From: Pseudomonas viridiflava
GTDB lineage: Bacteria; Pseudomonadota; Gammaproteobacteria; Pseudomonadales; Pseudomonadaceae
NCBI RefSeq assembly: GCF_900582625.1
Contig: NZ_UTIQ01000072.1
Span: 1 to 64,000, forward strand
Reading direction: 5' to 3'
Length of the DNA stretch: 64,000 bases
The notes beneath the pieces were generated by a model. That model saw only the letters and a program-made list of their open reading frames with translations, did no database searches and was not told where the DNA came from. The first letter of the stretch is position 1, and every line of letters begins with the position of its first letter. Both the position numbers and the translations under genes were made by a program. Shown piece after piece: positions 45,092 to 56,054 of this stretch.

Positions 45092-45721
45092 ATGCGCCGA
45101 ACCAAAGAAGAAGCAGAGAAAACCCGCAGCGCCATTTTGTTGGCCGCCGAGATGTTGTTTCTGCAAAAAGGCGTGGGCCACACCACCCTGGATCAAATCG
45201 CCAAAACCGCCGAAGTAACGCGCGGCGCGGTGTACTGGCACTTCCAAAACAAAGCCCATTTGTTCCACGAAATGCTCGACCAGGTTCGCCTGCCGCCGGA
45301 GCAAATGGCCGAACTGCTATCGGCCGACAACGGCCGCGAACCACTGCAAAGCCTGCGCGACATCTGCGTGGACGCGCTCATCGACCTGGCCCACGACGAG
45401 CAGCGGCGGCGGATCATGACCATCCTGCTGTTTCGCTGCGAATTCACCGACGAGCTACGCGAAGCCGAAGACCGGCACAACGCCTTCGTTCGGCAATTTA
45501 TCGACGTGTGCGAAACCGTATTCCAGCGCGCCGCGGACAAAGGCCATCTGCACCCCGCCATGACCCCACGCATGGCCGCGCTAACCTTGCACGGGCTGGT
45601 AATCGGCCTGTTCAGCGACTACCTGCGCGACCCCGACCTGTACCGCCCCGATGAACAGGCGGCGCCGATGATCGACACCCTGTTCCGCGGCCTCGCCCGT
45701 CAATGGCCGCTAAGCAACTAA
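45092..45721 (+). CDS. TetR-family efflux repressor, AcrR/TtgR-like
   Basis: This DNA-binding repressor has 209 residues. The N-terminal HTH is at about 10-56 (TTLDQIAKTAEVTRGAVYWHF, the classic AcrR/TtgR recognition helix). The C-terminal ligand domain has the MAATS-type pattern (MTILLFRCEFTDELREAEDR near 108). It diverges from the RND operon and very likely represses it and itself through the palindrome at 44993-45012. Its ligand is a pump substrate by analogy. Confidence 0.92.
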   Translation: MRRTKEEAEKTRSAILLAAEMLFLQKGVGHTTLDQIAKTAEVTRGAVYWHFQNKAHLFHEMLDQVRLPPEQMAELLSADNGREPLQSLRDICVDALIDLAHDEQRRRIMTILLFRCEFTDELREAEDRHNAFVRQFIDVCETVFQRAADKGHLHPAMTPRMAALTLHGLVIGLFSDYLRDPDLYRPDEQAAPMIDTLFRGLARQWPLSN

Positions 45722-45753
45722 GCTAGAAAAATCTGCCGGCAGGAGTGCTGACC

Positions 45754-46143
45754 ATGCGCTTTTTATTCAACCTTTCGCTGCTGCTGCTTTCGACGCTGGC
45801 GCACGCCGAATTCGCCGATGCGCCGACGCCGCAATCCGACGGTTACGGGGTGCTGATCATTTCGCGCGAACGCCTGGAAGTCGGCAGCCCGTGCGACATC
45901 GGCCTCTACCTGCAAGACCAATTGGCGGCGCGCTTGTGGCAAGGCCAATCGGTGGCCTTCAACCTGCCGCCGGGCGCCATTTCTGTGAGGCTTGGCCTGC
46001 TCGGGCCAGGCGTTTGTTCACCGGGCATCAGTCAGGCCACCAGCATTTTGGTCGACCTGGTACCGGGCGAAATTCGCCGGTATCGGATTGCGCTGAATAC
46101 CACGGGGTTGTATTTGCTGCAGGCGCCGGCGTTGAATCAGTGA
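45754..46143 (+). CDS. Secreted protein of unknown function, DUF2846-like
   Basis: This exported protein has 129 residues. A Sec signal peptide (1-18, ending HAE) is followed by a beta-rich domain with two Cys residues and the pattern GYGVLIISRERLEVGSPCDIGLYLQDQL, resembling the DUF2846 fold seen in small lipoproteins, although no lipobox is present. AGGAG lies eight bases before ATG 45754. It is 32 bases after tetR and may be read through from it. No function can be given. Confidence 0.7.
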   Translation: MRFLFNLSLLLLSTLAHAEFADAPTPQSDGYGVLIISRERLEVGSPCDIGLYLQDQLAARLWQGQSVAFNLPPGAISVRLGLLGPGVCSPGISQATSILVDLVPGEIRRYRIALNTTGLYLLQAPALNQ

Positions 46144-46177
46144 GGTTTTTGGCCTTTGGTTCAGGCGTTTCCAGGAA

Positions 46178-46237
46178 TCGAGGCTAAAGCCTCTCCCACA
46201 GAAACTGGATCCCTGTAGGAGAGGCTTTAGCCTCGAG
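46178..46237. repeat. REP-type palindrome, GAGGCTAAAGCCTC class
   Basis: Arms TCGAGGCTAAAGCCTCTCC... (46178-46201) and its complement (46213-46236) with an 11-nt loop. It follows the secreted-protein gene and may serve as its transcript end. Confidence 0.9.
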
Positions 46238-46309
46238 GTTTTGATCTTGATCTGGCTTGTGATCTATCGCCCTTGATCTGGCTTGTGATCCACCCCGCAC
46301 CGTTTATCG

Positions 46310-46506
46310 CAGGCCGAGTGGAGTCGTTGCGTAGGGGGTTGAGCGGCCGGGAGCCGCGAGAGGCGTGTCGGGCCATGGATGGCCCGTCTCGCCGTGCCCC
46401 CGGAGCAAGGACGGAGCGAGGGAACCTGGAGCGCAGCGTAAGGCCAAGGTAGGGGCTAGACCTTTTGGTTACTTTTGGGTGGTCCGGCAATCCGGCAATG
46501 CCAAAA
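46310..46506. repeat. Structured element, likely dispersed in Pseudomonas
   Basis: Contains a perfect hairpin GGGCCAT-GG-ATGGCCC (46370-46385), the phrase CCCCGGAGCAAGGACGGAG, and a second stem CTTTTGG / CCAAAAG (46472-46507) around GGTTACTTTTGG. This phrase set recurs in Pseudomonas intergenic DNA from memory; I cannot search to confirm. It could be a non-coding RNA or a decayed mobile element. Confidence 0.5.
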
Positions 46507-46800
46507 GAAGCTCGCGCGTAAGGCGCGAAACAAAAACGTTCAGCACACGCGCTAATGAATACCTTCGCCGATCTACCGTGTACGGCTTGAAATACTGGAT
46601 CCCCGCGTTCGCGAGGATGACGGGGGTTTGATAACGAACGCAGTAGAGAAGCTCGCGCGTAAGGCGCGAAAACAAAAACGTTCAGCGCACGCGCAAATGA
46701 ATACCTCCGCTGATCTACCGTGTACGGCTTGAAATACTGGATTCCCGCCTGCGCGGGAATGACGGGGATTTTGATAACGAGCTCGGTAGAGAAGCTCGCG
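46507..46800. repeat. Tandem repeat of about 142 bp with dRS3-like units
   Basis: Copy 1 46507-46647 (141 bp) and copy 2 46648-46790 (143 bp) both begin GAAGCTCGCGCGTAAGGCGC and contain ATCTACCGTGTACGGCTTG followed by an inverted dRS3-like unit. A third partial copy starts at 46791 and stops after 10 bases. Copy 1 carries a GGATCCCCGCG/CGAGGATGACGG unit; copy 2 carries the canonical GGATTCCCGCC/GCGGGAATGACGG. Confidence 0.9.
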
Positions 46801-46814
46801 ATCCAGCTCTGGAT

Positions 46815-48311
46815 TCAAATCCCCTCCAACACCTCCCCCAACACCCGAATCCCCGGCCTGATGCGCTGCGCATCAATCGCATGAAACCCCAACCGCATAA
46901 AATTCGCCGGCACATGCTGGCCAAAGAAAAATTGCGCCCCGGCCTCAATCAGCACACTGCGCTGCGCCGCCGCCCACGCCAATTTCTGCGTATCCACACC
47001 CGCCGGCGCCGCTAGCCAAAAAGCGCTGGCGCCCGGGCTGCCCACCGGTTCGCAACTGGGCAGCTCCACGCGCAGCGCTTCGCTCAAGGCTTCACGGCGC
47101 CGTGCATGTTCTTCACGGAAGCGGCGCAAGTGCGCGTCGTAATGCCCTTGGGCAAGAAACTCCGCAAGCATCCGCTGGTTGTTCAGTGGCGGGTGCCGGT
47201 ACATCAGCCGACGCAACGCGCGAAGCTCGTCGATCAACTCGGCATCAGCCACCAGATAACCCATGCGCAAGCCCGGCGAAAAGGCTTTCGACAGGCTGCT
47301 CAGGTAAATCACCCGGCCCTGGGTGTCGCTGGCTTTGAGCGCCGGCTGTGGGTGGTTGTCGAGGTTCAGTTCGGCGTCGTAGTCGTCTTCGATCAGCACC
47401 TGGTCGTGCTCGCGAATGTGCGCCAACAACTGAGTGCGGCGCTCGGCGCTCATGGCGATGCCGGTCGGCACTTGGTGGCCGGGCGTTACGTACAGGTATT
47501 CGCAGTCGTTCAGGCGCGAGTCGACCACCAGCCCTTCGCGGTCGATGTCTTGCAGCTGCACGTGCGCGCCTTGCAGGTCGAAGATGCTCAGGGCGTCGCG
47601 AAAGCCTGGGTTTTCCACGGCCACTTTTACGCCTTTGCCCATCAGCAAAGTGGCAAGCAAATACAGCGCATTCTGCGAGCCGAGGGTGACCAGAATTTCG
47701 TCGGCGCGTGCCCAGATGCCGCGTTTGGGCAGTACGCGGGTGCGCAGTTGTTCGATGAGCATTTCATCGTCACGGTCAAAGCGGTCGCGCAGCCAGCCTT
47801 GGTCGCGCTCGCTGCGCAACGTGTTGCGTGACACTTCGCGCCAGCGCTCCAGCGGAAACAGGTCGCGAATCGGTTGGCCGTAAATAAACGGGTAGGTAAA
47901 GCCGGCCCAGTTGCTGGGGCGCAGCACGCCGTGCTTCAGGCTGGGCTGCATTTTGAAACGCGCGGCCCAATTCGGTGCACGCTCGCTGCCGCCACTGTCG
48001 GCGTGTTGAGGTTGGCGCTGCGGGGTCATGCGCAGCACGCTGTCGTCGAAGTCGGCGCCGCAGTAGTCGGGGTGAAGGTAATAACCGCTGCGCGGGCGGC
48101 TGATCAGGTAGCCGTTGTCGAGCAGGCTCTCGTACACCAGCGCCACGGTGTTGCGTGAAACCGAGAGCTGTTGCGACAGCTTGCGGCACGAGGGCAATGG
48201 CTCATCGGCGGGAAAACCGCCGCCCAGAATGGTCGACACCAGCGACTCGCGCAGTTGCTCTTGCAGGCCCCGCTGGTGGTCGAAAGACAGATGAAATAAA
48301 TGATCGATCAT
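46815..48311 (-). CDS. MocR-family (GntR-HTH / aminotransferase-like) regulator
   Basis: This transcriptional regulator has 498 residues. An N-terminal GntR winged HTH (about 14-80, with LPSCRKLSQQLSVSRNTVALVYESL) is joined by a linker to a class-I aminotransferase-like domain (about 130-495). The PLP lysine is in SLSKAFSPGLRMGYL near 360 and the DDYDAEL motif near 312. MocR proteins sense PLP with amino acids or related ligands. It diverges from the amino-acid ABC transporter and YdfG-like gene and probably controls them. ATG 48311; the frame opens further upstream without a better start. Confidence 0.9.
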   Translation of the reverse strand: MIDHLFHLSFDHQRGLQEQLRESLVSTILGGGFPADEPLPSCRKLSQQLSVSRNTVALVYESLLDNGYLISRPRSGYYLHPDYCGADFDDSVLRMTPQRQPQHADSGGSERAPNWAARFKMQPSLKHGVLRPSNWAGFTYPFIYGQPIRDLFPLERWREVSRNTLRSERDQGWLRDRFDRDDEMLIEQLRTRVLPKRGIWARADEILVTLGSQNALYLLATLLMGKGVKVAVENPGFRDALSIFDLQGAHVQLQDIDREGLVVDSRLNDCEYLYVTPGHQVPTGIAMSAERRTQLLAHIREHDQVLIEDDYDAELNLDNHPQPALKASDTQGRVIYLSSLSKAFSPGLRMGYLVADAELIDELRALRRLMYRHPPLNNQRMLAEFLAQGHYDAHLRRFREEHARRREALSEALRVELPSCEPVGSPGASAFWLAAPAGVDTQKLAWAAAQRSVLIEAGAQFFFGQHVPANFMRLGFHAIDAQRIRPGIRVLGEVLEGI

Positions 48312-48379
48312 GGTCGTTCCACTCGCTTGCCGACCGAGGAACTTTGCAATTAGCGCGCCACGATTTTCGCCCGGCGCAC

Positions 48380-48476
48380 TGGCCAGTCGAATGGCCAAAA
48401 CTGCCCCTATCCCCTTGCTTCCAGCGCTCTCTATGGTGAATACCAGCCAACCCGAAGGCCCGTTTAAAAGTGGCCA
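48380..48476. promoter_or_regulatory. Repeated TGGCCA motif in MocR/ABC divergent region
   Basis: TGGCCA occurs at 48380-48385, 48392-48397 and 48471-48476. The first two are 12 bp apart centre to centre. MocR proteins often bind paired short repeats, so these are candidate sites. The hexamer is self-complementary and short, so chance is possible. Confidence 0.3.
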
Positions 48477-48509
48477 GGCTCACCCTTCAAGACAACTGGA
48501 GCAGCACTT

Positions 48510-49397
48510 ATGAAGCACACGAACAACGGTTCGCTGGCCCTCAAATCGCTTGGCCTGTTGCGCAAGCTGACCCTCGCCACGCTCGTGCTGAGCGCCCCGT
48601 TCGCCCACGCCGATCTGGACGAGGTGAAAAGCAAAGGCGTGCTCACGGTTGCGACCGAAGATGACTACGCGCCGTTCAATTTTATCGTCGACGGCAAGCC
48701 CGACGGTTTCCACAAGGAGCTGCTCGAAGACTTGGTGGCCTACGCCAAGGAACAGAAGATCGATGTGAAGCAGGACATCCTGCCGTGGACGGGTCTGCTC
48801 GCCTCGGTATCGTCCGGCCAGTACGACGTGGCCTTCACCGGCGCCCTGGTCACCGACGAGCGCCTGCGCGTGTTCAACTTCACCCCGCCGTTTGCCAGCG
48901 CCCAGCACTATTACGTGAAGCGCGCCGACGACAAGAGCCTCAGCGACATTGCCAGCCTGTGCGGCAAAACCGTCGGCGTACAAGCCGGCAGCGCCCTGCT
49001 GGCGCGTTTGCCTGAGCTGAAGGCGATGATGAAAGAGAAAGGCTGCGAGATGGGCAAAGTGGTGGAGTACCAATCTTACCCAGAGGTGTACGCCGACCTC
49101 GCCAACGGCCGCCTGGACTACGCCGTCAACGCCCTGATCTCGGTGAACGACCTGATCAAAACCCGTGGCGACACCTTCGCCAAAGGCATCCCGGTTTCCG
49201 GGCCTGGTTTTGCGGCTTGGCCGATGCCGAAGAACAGCCCGGAGCTGCTGAAATTCCTCACTGGGTTTATGGACAAGGTGCGCGGCAATGGACGTTTGGC
49301 GGCGTTGCAGACCAAGTGGTTTGGCGAGGCGTTCCCAGATATGCCGAAAGAGCCGATTACCAATGTTGAGCAGTTTCATAAATTGGCGGGGATGTAA
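48510..49397 (+). CDS. Amino-acid ABC transporter substrate-binding protein
   Basis: This periplasmic binding protein of 295 residues has a Sec signal peptide (1-34, ending AHA). The SBP_bac_3 domain (VLTVATEDDYAPFNFIVDGKPDGFHKEL near 46) matches polar amino-acid binders. GGAG lies nine bases before ATG 48510. It is the first gene of an operon whose permeases come only after a 571-bp repeat array. The binding-site substitution pattern does not allow me to name the ligand. Confidence 0.9.
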   Translation: MKHTNNGSLALKSLGLLRKLTLATLVLSAPFAHADLDEVKSKGVLTVATEDDYAPFNFIVDGKPDGFHKELLEDLVAYAKEQKIDVKQDILPWTGLLASVSSGQYDVAFTGALVTDERLRVFNFTPPFASAQHYYVKRADDKSLSDIASLCGKTVGVQAGSALLARLPELKAMMKEKGCEMGKVVEYQSYPEVYADLANGRLDYAVNALISVNDLIKTRGDTFAKGIPVSGPGFAAWPMPKNSPELLKFLTGFMDKVRGNGRLAALQTKWFGEAFPDMPKEPITNVEQFHKLAGM

Positions 49398-49968
49398 CAC
49401 CGTTGACCCTTCTAACACCTTCATTCCCGCGAAGGTGGCGGTCCGGCGATTCGGAAGCCAGAGTGGTCCGTCGTGCACCGTTCTCCTGACAGATACTGGA
49501 TCCCCGCCTTCGCGGGAATGACGGTGGGTTGGTTGGGATCGGGGATGTATGAACGCAGCTATCAAACCCCATACACCCGTCATTCCCGCGAACGCGGGAA
49601 TCCAGAATGGAGCGTCATACACCGTTCTCCTGACAGATTCTGGATCCCCGCCTTCGCGGGAATGGCGGTGGGTTGGTTGGGATCGAGGATGTATGAACGC
49701 AGCTATCAACCCCATACACCCGTCATCCTCGCGAACGCGGCGGTCCGACGATTCGGGATCCAGAGTTGTCCGTCGTGCATCGTTCTCCTGACAGACACTG
49801 GATTCCCGCCTGCGCGGGAATGACGGTGGGTTGGTGGGGATCTACGTATGAGCGTCTGCGACATCCCATCCACCCACCTGGCCCCCGCTTTGCTTCTCTT
49901 TCCCCAAGCCTTGAAAACCACCCCGGTCTGGCTCGCATTAACCCTCGATGTAAATAAGGAGCCGAGGC
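49398..49968. other. Gene-free repeat array inside the ABC operon
   Basis: The gap between the binding-protein and first permease genes is filled by a tandem array of dRS3-like units. Open frames here are repeat translations. No terminator with a T-tract is seen, so the array may be transcribed with the operon. Confidence 0.75.
49418..49826. repeat. dRS3-like tandem array, cluster 5
   Basis: Three tandem unit starts CGTCRTRCAYCGTTCTCCTG lie at 49469, 49613 and 49771. The first period is 144 bp and the second 158 bp. The second period contains the 15-bp insertion CGGTCCGACGATTCG in its forward palindrome and a 1-base deletion elsewhere, which accounts exactly for the 14-bp difference. Each period holds one inverted and one forward palindrome. 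Confidence 0.92.
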
Positions 49969-50610
49969 ATGAACGCTCAAGCCTGGTTGTTGCTGTTGGA
50001 AGGCGCCTGGACCACGTTGTGGCTCTGCGGTATCGCCATTTCCATTGGCGTTGTGTTGGGCCTTGGCGTGGCGCTGTTGCGCATGGCCAAAATTCCGTTT
50101 GTGGAACAGTTGCTGGTGCTTTACATCAGTCTGGCCCGCGCCACGCCGCTGGTGACCTTTGTGTTGTTCCTGTTTCTGTCGGCGCCGATGTTTGGCATCA
50201 ACATGAACCGCAACACCGCAGCCATCGTCGCCATGACGCTGAACACCGCCGCCTTCAATGCGGAAATATGGCGCGCGGCGTTTATGAGCTTTTCTCGCGA
50301 CCAACGCGAAGCCGCACTGGCCTGCGGCATGACCGGCGGGGTGTTTTTCCGTCGCATCATGCTGCCGCAGATGATCACCAGCAGCTTGCCCGGCCTGGTC
50401 AATGAGATGTCGTTTCTGATCAAGGGCAGCCCGGCGATTGCGGTGATCGGCATTGTCGATCTCACCCGCGTGACCAACCGTATTTCGGCCGTCACCTACG
50501 AACCGCTGCCGCCCATTCTGTGCGCCGCTTTGCTGTACATGCTGATCATCAGCGTGCTGCTCAAGCTGCAAGCGATGGCGGAAAAGAAAGCCAACCGACT
50601 GGCCATGTAA
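49969..50610 (+). CDS. Amino-acid ABC transporter permease 1
   Basis: This inner-membrane permease of the HisM/GlnP family has 213 residues and five transmembrane helices. The permease signature is near residue 115 (REAALACGMTGGVFFRRIMLPQ). AAGGAG lies before ATG 49969. It partners the permease at 50623, the ATPase at 51278 and the binding protein at 48510. Confidence 0.9.
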   Translation: MNAQAWLLLLEGAWTTLWLCGIAISIGVVLGLGVALLRMAKIPFVEQLLVLYISLARATPLVTFVLFLFLSAPMFGINMNRNTAAIVAMTLNTAAFNAEIWRAAFMSFSRDQREAALACGMTGGVFFRRIMLPQMITSSLPGLVNEMSFLIKGSPAIAVIGIVDLTRVTNRISAVTYEPLPPILCAALLYMLIISVLLKLQAMAEKKANRLAM

Positions 50611-50622
50611 GGGAGGCTCGCT

Positions 50623-51277
50623 ATGACCGAATGGACGATTTTGTGGGAAGCGCGCGAGACCTTCGTCAACGGCCTGATCGGCACGCTGGTGCTGTTCGTG
50701 TTGTCGACGCTGTGCGCATTTGTGCTGGGCTGCCTGGCGGTGTATCGCCTGGAGGAAGGCGACCGTATCTCCTGGGTGATTCGCGGGCTGATGAACCTGA
50801 TGCGCACCCTGCCGTTTCTGATTCTGGCCTATTTGCTCTACTACGGTTTGCCGCAATTGGGCGTGCGCCTGGACGCCTGGACCGCCGGGTTTATCGCGCT
50901 GGTGATTTACCACGCGGCCTACTTTGGCGAAATTCTGCGCGGCAGCCGCCTGGTAATGCCAGCCGGTTACGTGGAAGCGGCGAAGGCCCATGGCTTTACG
51001 CCGGGCCGCTTGTTCTGGCGGATTATCCTGCCGCAGCTGGTGATCAAGACCCGGCCATTGCTGGGCAACCAATTGATCATTGCGCTCAAAGACACTGCGT
51101 TCCTGACCATCATCACCGTGCAGGAACTGACGGCCGCCGCCAACTCGGCGCAGTCCACCTACTTCATTCCAACCCAGGCGTTTGTGTTGGTGATCATCCT
51201 CTATTGGCTGATCAGCATCGGCCTGGAACTGGCACTCAAATGGGCCGGTCGCTTCGGCGCCAAACGAGGTTTTGATT

Positions 51278-51285
<8 letters not shown>
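50623..51285 (+). CDS. Amino-acid ABC transporter permease 2
   Basis: This second HisMQ-type permease has 220 residues. The EAAKAHGFTPGRLFWRIILPQ loop near residue 112 is the typical ATPase contact. It starts 12 bases after permease 1 with GGGAGG upstream, and its end overlaps the ATPase start by eight bases, so the genes are translationally coupled. Confidence 0.9.
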
Positions 51286-52836
<1,551 letters not shown>

Positions 52837-52886
52837 GGCTGTCCCGGTTTGAGGGTGGTGCGACTGGTACCGCCCCTTCCAAAAGC

Positions 52887-52994
52887 CTGGATCCCCGCTT
52901 TCGCGGGGATGACGGTGGGGCTTTCAAAATAAGGTTCAGCCTTACCAAAAGAGCCGTCCAAACCTCCGTCATTCCCGCGCAGGCGGGAATCCAG
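52887..52994. repeat. dRS3-like repeat pair, cluster 6
   Basis: Inverted plain unit (52887-52915) and forward plain unit (52966-52994); neither carries the 15-bp insertion. They separate the SDR gene from the copA promoter. Confidence 0.88.
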
Positions 52995-53033
52995 AATCTC
53001 GGATCAAGGCACGATCCCGAATCTGACCCCCCC

Positions 53034-53064
53034 TTGACCTTCCCCTCCGGTCAAGGTTGATTCT
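53034..53064 (+). promoter_or_regulatory. copA promoter with CueR-type operator
   Basis: TTGACC (53034-53039) as -35 is followed after 19 bases by a weak -10 GATTCT (53059-53064), the long spacer expected for MerR-family activation. Between them is the dyad ACCTT (53037-53041) / AAGGT (53053-53057) with the outer TTGACC / GGTCAA symmetry. CueR is encoded just after copA. Confidence 0.75.
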
Positions 53065-53091
53065 ATGGGCGAACTCACTGGAGACCGCCCA

Positions 53092-55491
53092 ATGTCCAGC
53101 CCCCAAGCGTTCGACTTACCCATCCAAGGCATGACCTGCGCCGGTTGCGCCGGCCGTGTTGAGCGCGCCTTGCAAGCCGTGCCCGGCGTCGCCCAGGCCA
53201 GTGTCAACCTGGCCACCGAACACGCGCGCATCACCGCCAGCCCCGACGCCCTGCCGCGTTTGCTTGAGGCGGTAAAAGCCGCCGGATACCAAGTGGCCAG
53301 CCAACGTATCGACCTAACCCTCACCGGCATGACCTGCGCCGGCTGTGCCGGGCGCATCGAACGCGCCTTGGCGCAGGTTCCGGGCGTGAGCGCCGTTAGC
53401 GTCAACCTGGCCACCGAGCGCGCAAGCGTAGAGGTGGTGGGCGACGTTGAACCGTCGGCGCTTATTGCCGCCGTTGCCCACGCCGGCTATGGCGCCAGCA
53501 CCCTCGGCGATAGCGCGCCGCAAACCGATCCGGCCGATGCCCTGCGCCGCGAACGCTGGACGGTAATCATCGCCCTGGCGCTCTGCGTGCCGCTGCTGGC
53601 GCCGATGCTGCTGGAGTGGTTCGGTGTGCACTGGATGCTGCCGGCCTGGGCGCAGTTCGCCTTGGCCGCGCCGGTGCAGTTTATTTTTGGCGCGCGCTTC
53701 TATGTGGCGGCATTCAAGGCCGTGCGCGCTGGCGCTGGCAATATGGATTTGCTCGTGGCCCTTGGCACCAGCGCGGCCTTCGGCCTAAGCGTTTATCAAT
53801 GGTGGGCCGCGCCTGCGGGCACCCAGCCGCATCTGTATTTCGAAGCGGCAGCAGTGGTCATCAGCCTGGTGTTGCTGGGCAAATACCTGGAAAGCCGCGC
53901 CAAGCGCCAGACCGCCAGCGCCATCCGCGCGCTGGAGGCGTTGCGCCCGGACAGCGCGGTGCGGCTGCGCGATGGCGTTGAGGAGACGGTGGCCATCACC
54001 GCCTTGCAGGTCGGCGATCTGATCGTGATCAAGCCTGGCGAACGCTTTGCCGTGGATGGCGAGGTGGTGGACGGCTACAGCCACGCCGACGAGGCGCTGA
54101 TCACCGGCGAAAGCCTGCCGCAGGCCAAGCAGCCCGGCGACCGCGTCACCAGCGGGGCCATTAATGGCGAAGGCCGTTTGCTGGTACGCACCCAGGCGCT
54201 GGGCGGCGAAACGGTGCTGGCGCGCATCATTCGGCTGGTGGAAGACGCGCAGGCCGAGAAGGCGCCGATTCAGCACCTGGTCGACCGTGTTAGCCAGGTG
54301 TTTGTGCCCGCCGTTCTGGTCGCCGCGCTTGTCACCTTGGGCGGCTGGCTGCTCGGGGGCAGCGGTATGGAAACCGCGCTACTCAATGCGGTGGCGGTGC
54401 TGGTTATCGCCTGCCCGTGCGCCCTTGGTCTGGCAACGCCGACCGCGATCATGGCCGGCACGGGCGTGGCGGCCAGACACGGCATTTTGATCAAAGACGC
54501 CCACGCGCTGGAAATCGCCCATAAGGTCAGCGTGGTCGCCTTCGACAAGACCGGCACACTCACTTCTGGCAGTCCGCGCGTGGTTCATTTGCAGGCCAGC
54601 GGCGATGAAGCCGACTTGCTCAGCCTGGCCGGCGCGTTGCAACGCGGCAGCGAACATCCGTTGGCCAAGGCGGTATTGGCCGCGTGCACGGAGCGCAACC
54701 TGGAATTGCCCACGGCCAGCGCCAGCCGAGCGCTGGCAGGACGCGGCATCGCCGGTACCGTGCAAGGGCGGCAACTCGCGCTAGGCAACCGTCGCTTGCT
54801 CGAAGAAAGCGACATGCCCGGCGAGCAGTTCGACGCCCAGGCCCGCGCCTGGGAAGCCGAAGGCCGCACGGTGTCGTGGCTGCTGGAACTGCAACCGAAC
54901 CCGCAGGTACTCGGCGTGCTGGCCTTTGGCGACAGCCTGAAGCCCGGCGCCGCGGCGGCCATCGCCGCCCTGCGGGAACGGCGGATCGCCTGCCACCTCA
55001 TCAGCGGCGACAACGCGGGCAGCGCGCAGGCGGTGGCATCGGCGCTGGGCATCGACTCGGTGCATGCGCAGGTATTGCCGGGAGAAAAATCGGCGCTGAT
55101 CAATGGCCTTAAACAACAGGCCACAGTGGCGATGGTCGGCGACGGCATAAACGACGCACCAGCGCTGGCGGCCGCTGACGTAGGCATCGCCATGGGCGGC
55201 GGCACCGATGTGGCCATGCACGCGGCCGGCATCACGCTGATGCGTGGCGACCCGCGTCTGGTAGCCGCCGCGCTGGATATCAGCCGGCGCACCTATGCGA
55301 AGATTCGGCAGAATCTGTTCTGGGCGTTTATCTATAACGTGGTCGGCATTGCGCTGGCCGCCTTCGGCCTGCTCAACCCGATGCTGGCCGGCGCCGCCAT
55401 GGCGCTGTCGAGCGTCAGCGTGGTGAGCAACGCGCTGCTGCTCAAACGCTGGAAACCCGATTTCACTGCCTTACAGGAGACCGCCCGATGA
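53092..55491 (+). CDS. copA: Cu(I)-exporting P1B-type ATPase
   Basis: This inner-membrane copper exporter has 799 residues. Two N-terminal heavy-metal domains each have GMTCAGCAG (near 13 and 79). The CPC transmembrane motif (IACPCALG) is near 437, the phosphorylated Asp in DKTGT near 475, and the hinge [10 protein letters not shown] near 674. ATG 53092 has GGAG eight bases upstream. The in-frame ATG at 53065 would begin at about the transcription start, so it is unlikely. Its stop overlaps the cueR start (ATGA). It pumps Cu(I) from the cytoplasm to the periplasm. Confidence 0.94.
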   Translation: MSSPQAFDLPIQGMTCAGCAGRVERALQAVPGVAQASVNLATEHARITASPDALPRLLEAVKAAGYQVASQRIDLTLTGMTCAGCAGRIERALAQVPGVSAVSVNLATERASVEVVGDVEPSALIAAVAHAGYGASTLGDSAPQTDPADALRRERWTVIIALALCVPLLAPMLLEWFGVHWMLPAWAQFALAAPVQFIFGARFYVAAFKAVRAGAGNMDLLVALGTSAAFGLSVYQWWAAPAGTQPHLYFEAAAVVISLVLLGKYLESRAKRQTASAIRALEALRPDSAVRLRDGVEETVAITALQVGDLIVIKPGERFAVDGEVVDGYSHADEALITGESLPQAKQPGDRVTSGAINGEGRLLVRTQALGGETVLARIIRLVEDAQAEKAPIQHLVDRVSQVFVPAVLVAALVTLGGWLLGGSGMETALLNAVAVLVIACPCALGLATPTAIMAGTGVAARHGILIKDAHALEIAHKVSVVAFDKTGTLTSGSPRVVHLQASGDEADLLSLAGALQRGSEHPLAKAVLAACTERNLELPTASASRALAGRGIAGTVQGRQLALGNRRLLEESDMPGEQFDAQARAWEAEGRTVSWLLELQPNPQVLGVLAFGDSLKPGAAAAIAALRERRIACHLISGDNAGSAQAVASALGIDSVHAQVLPGEKSALINGLKQQATVAMVGDGINDAPALAAADVGIAMGGGTDVAMHAAGITLMRGDPRLVAAALDISRRTYAKIRQNLFWAFIYNVVGIALAAFGLLNPMLAGAAMALSSVSVVSNALLLKRWKPDFTALQETAR

Positions 55492-55886
55492 ACATTGGCC
55501 AAGCGGCGAAACGCTCGGGCCTGAGCGCCAAGATGATCCGCTACTACGAAGCCATCGGTCTGCTGCAACCGGCGCACCGCAGCGAAGCCGGGTATCGCCA
55601 TTACCAACCGCAAGACCTGCACACGCTGGCGTTTATCAAACGGTCGCGCGACCTGGGGTTTTCGCTGGAAGAAGTCGGCAAGCTGCTGACCTTGTGGCAA
55701 GACCGGCAACGCGCCAGCGCTGATGTAAAAGCTCTGGCCCGGGATCATATCGACGAGTTGAATCGCAAAATCGAAGAACTCACCAGCCTGCGCGACACCC
55801 TGCAAGAGCTGGCGCAGAGCTGCCACGGCGACGACCGGCCGGACTGCCCGATATTGAAAGACTTGGAGCGGGGGTGTTGTGCTTGA
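55488..55886 (+). CDS. cueR: MerR-family copper-sensing regulator
   Basis: This DNA-binding activator has 132 residues. The N-terminal MerR HTH starts [20 protein letters not shown], the coiled dimer helix spans about 80-112, and the C-terminal metal loop has Cys in [12 protein letters not shown] (CueR type, two Cys spaced as in CueR) and a terminal CC. It starts inside the copA stop, so it is co-translated with the pump. It should act on the dyad at 53034-53064. Confidence 0.92.
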   Translation: MNIGQAAKRSGLSAKMIRYYEAIGLLQPAHRSEAGYRHYQPQDLHTLAFIKRSRDLGFSLEEVGKLLTLWQDRQRASADVKALARDHIDELNRKIEELTSLRDTLQELAQSCHGDDRPDCPILKDLERGCCA

Positions 55887-55890
55887 AAAG

Positions 55891-56049
55891 CATCGCGGCT
55901 AAAGCCGCTCCCACAGGTTTTGCGCCGTCTGTGGGAGCGGCTTTAGCCGCGATGGGCCTTGCAAAGGAAGATGGTGCGCTTGAAAAGCATCGCGGCTTAA
56001 GCCGCTCCCGCAGGTTTGCGCCGTCTGTGGGAGCGGCTTTAGCCGCGAT
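55891..56049. repeat. Two tandem REP-type palindromes
   Basis: Pair 1 has arms 55891-55916 and 55929-55954; pair 2 has arms 55988-56013 and 56024-56049, both of CATCGCGGCTAAAGCCGCTCC class. The phrase TTGAAAAGCATCGCGGCT precedes each pair, so the unit was duplicated with a period of about 97 bp. It lies between convergent cueR and ftnA. Confidence 0.9.
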
Positions 56050-56054
56050 TAGTT

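Larger units (their letters stand above)
46144..46814. other. Gene-free repeat-rich region
   Basis: This 671-bp gap holds, left to right, a REP palindrome, a 19-bp direct repeat CTTGATCTGGCTTGTGATC (46246-46264 and 46272-46290), a structured element (46310-46506) and a two-copy tandem repeat containing dRS3-like units. Open frames here are short and follow the repeats. No gene is called. Confidence 0.75.

Noticed and set aside
49418..49826. CRISPR array
   Set aside because: Repeats are palindromic, in both orientations, about 145-158 bp apart with similar 'spacers', and no cas genes are present.
53065..53091. Longer copA start at ATG 53065
   Set aside because: It would begin at or before the predicted transcription start of the CueR-type promoter and has no ribosome site; 53092 has GGAG.
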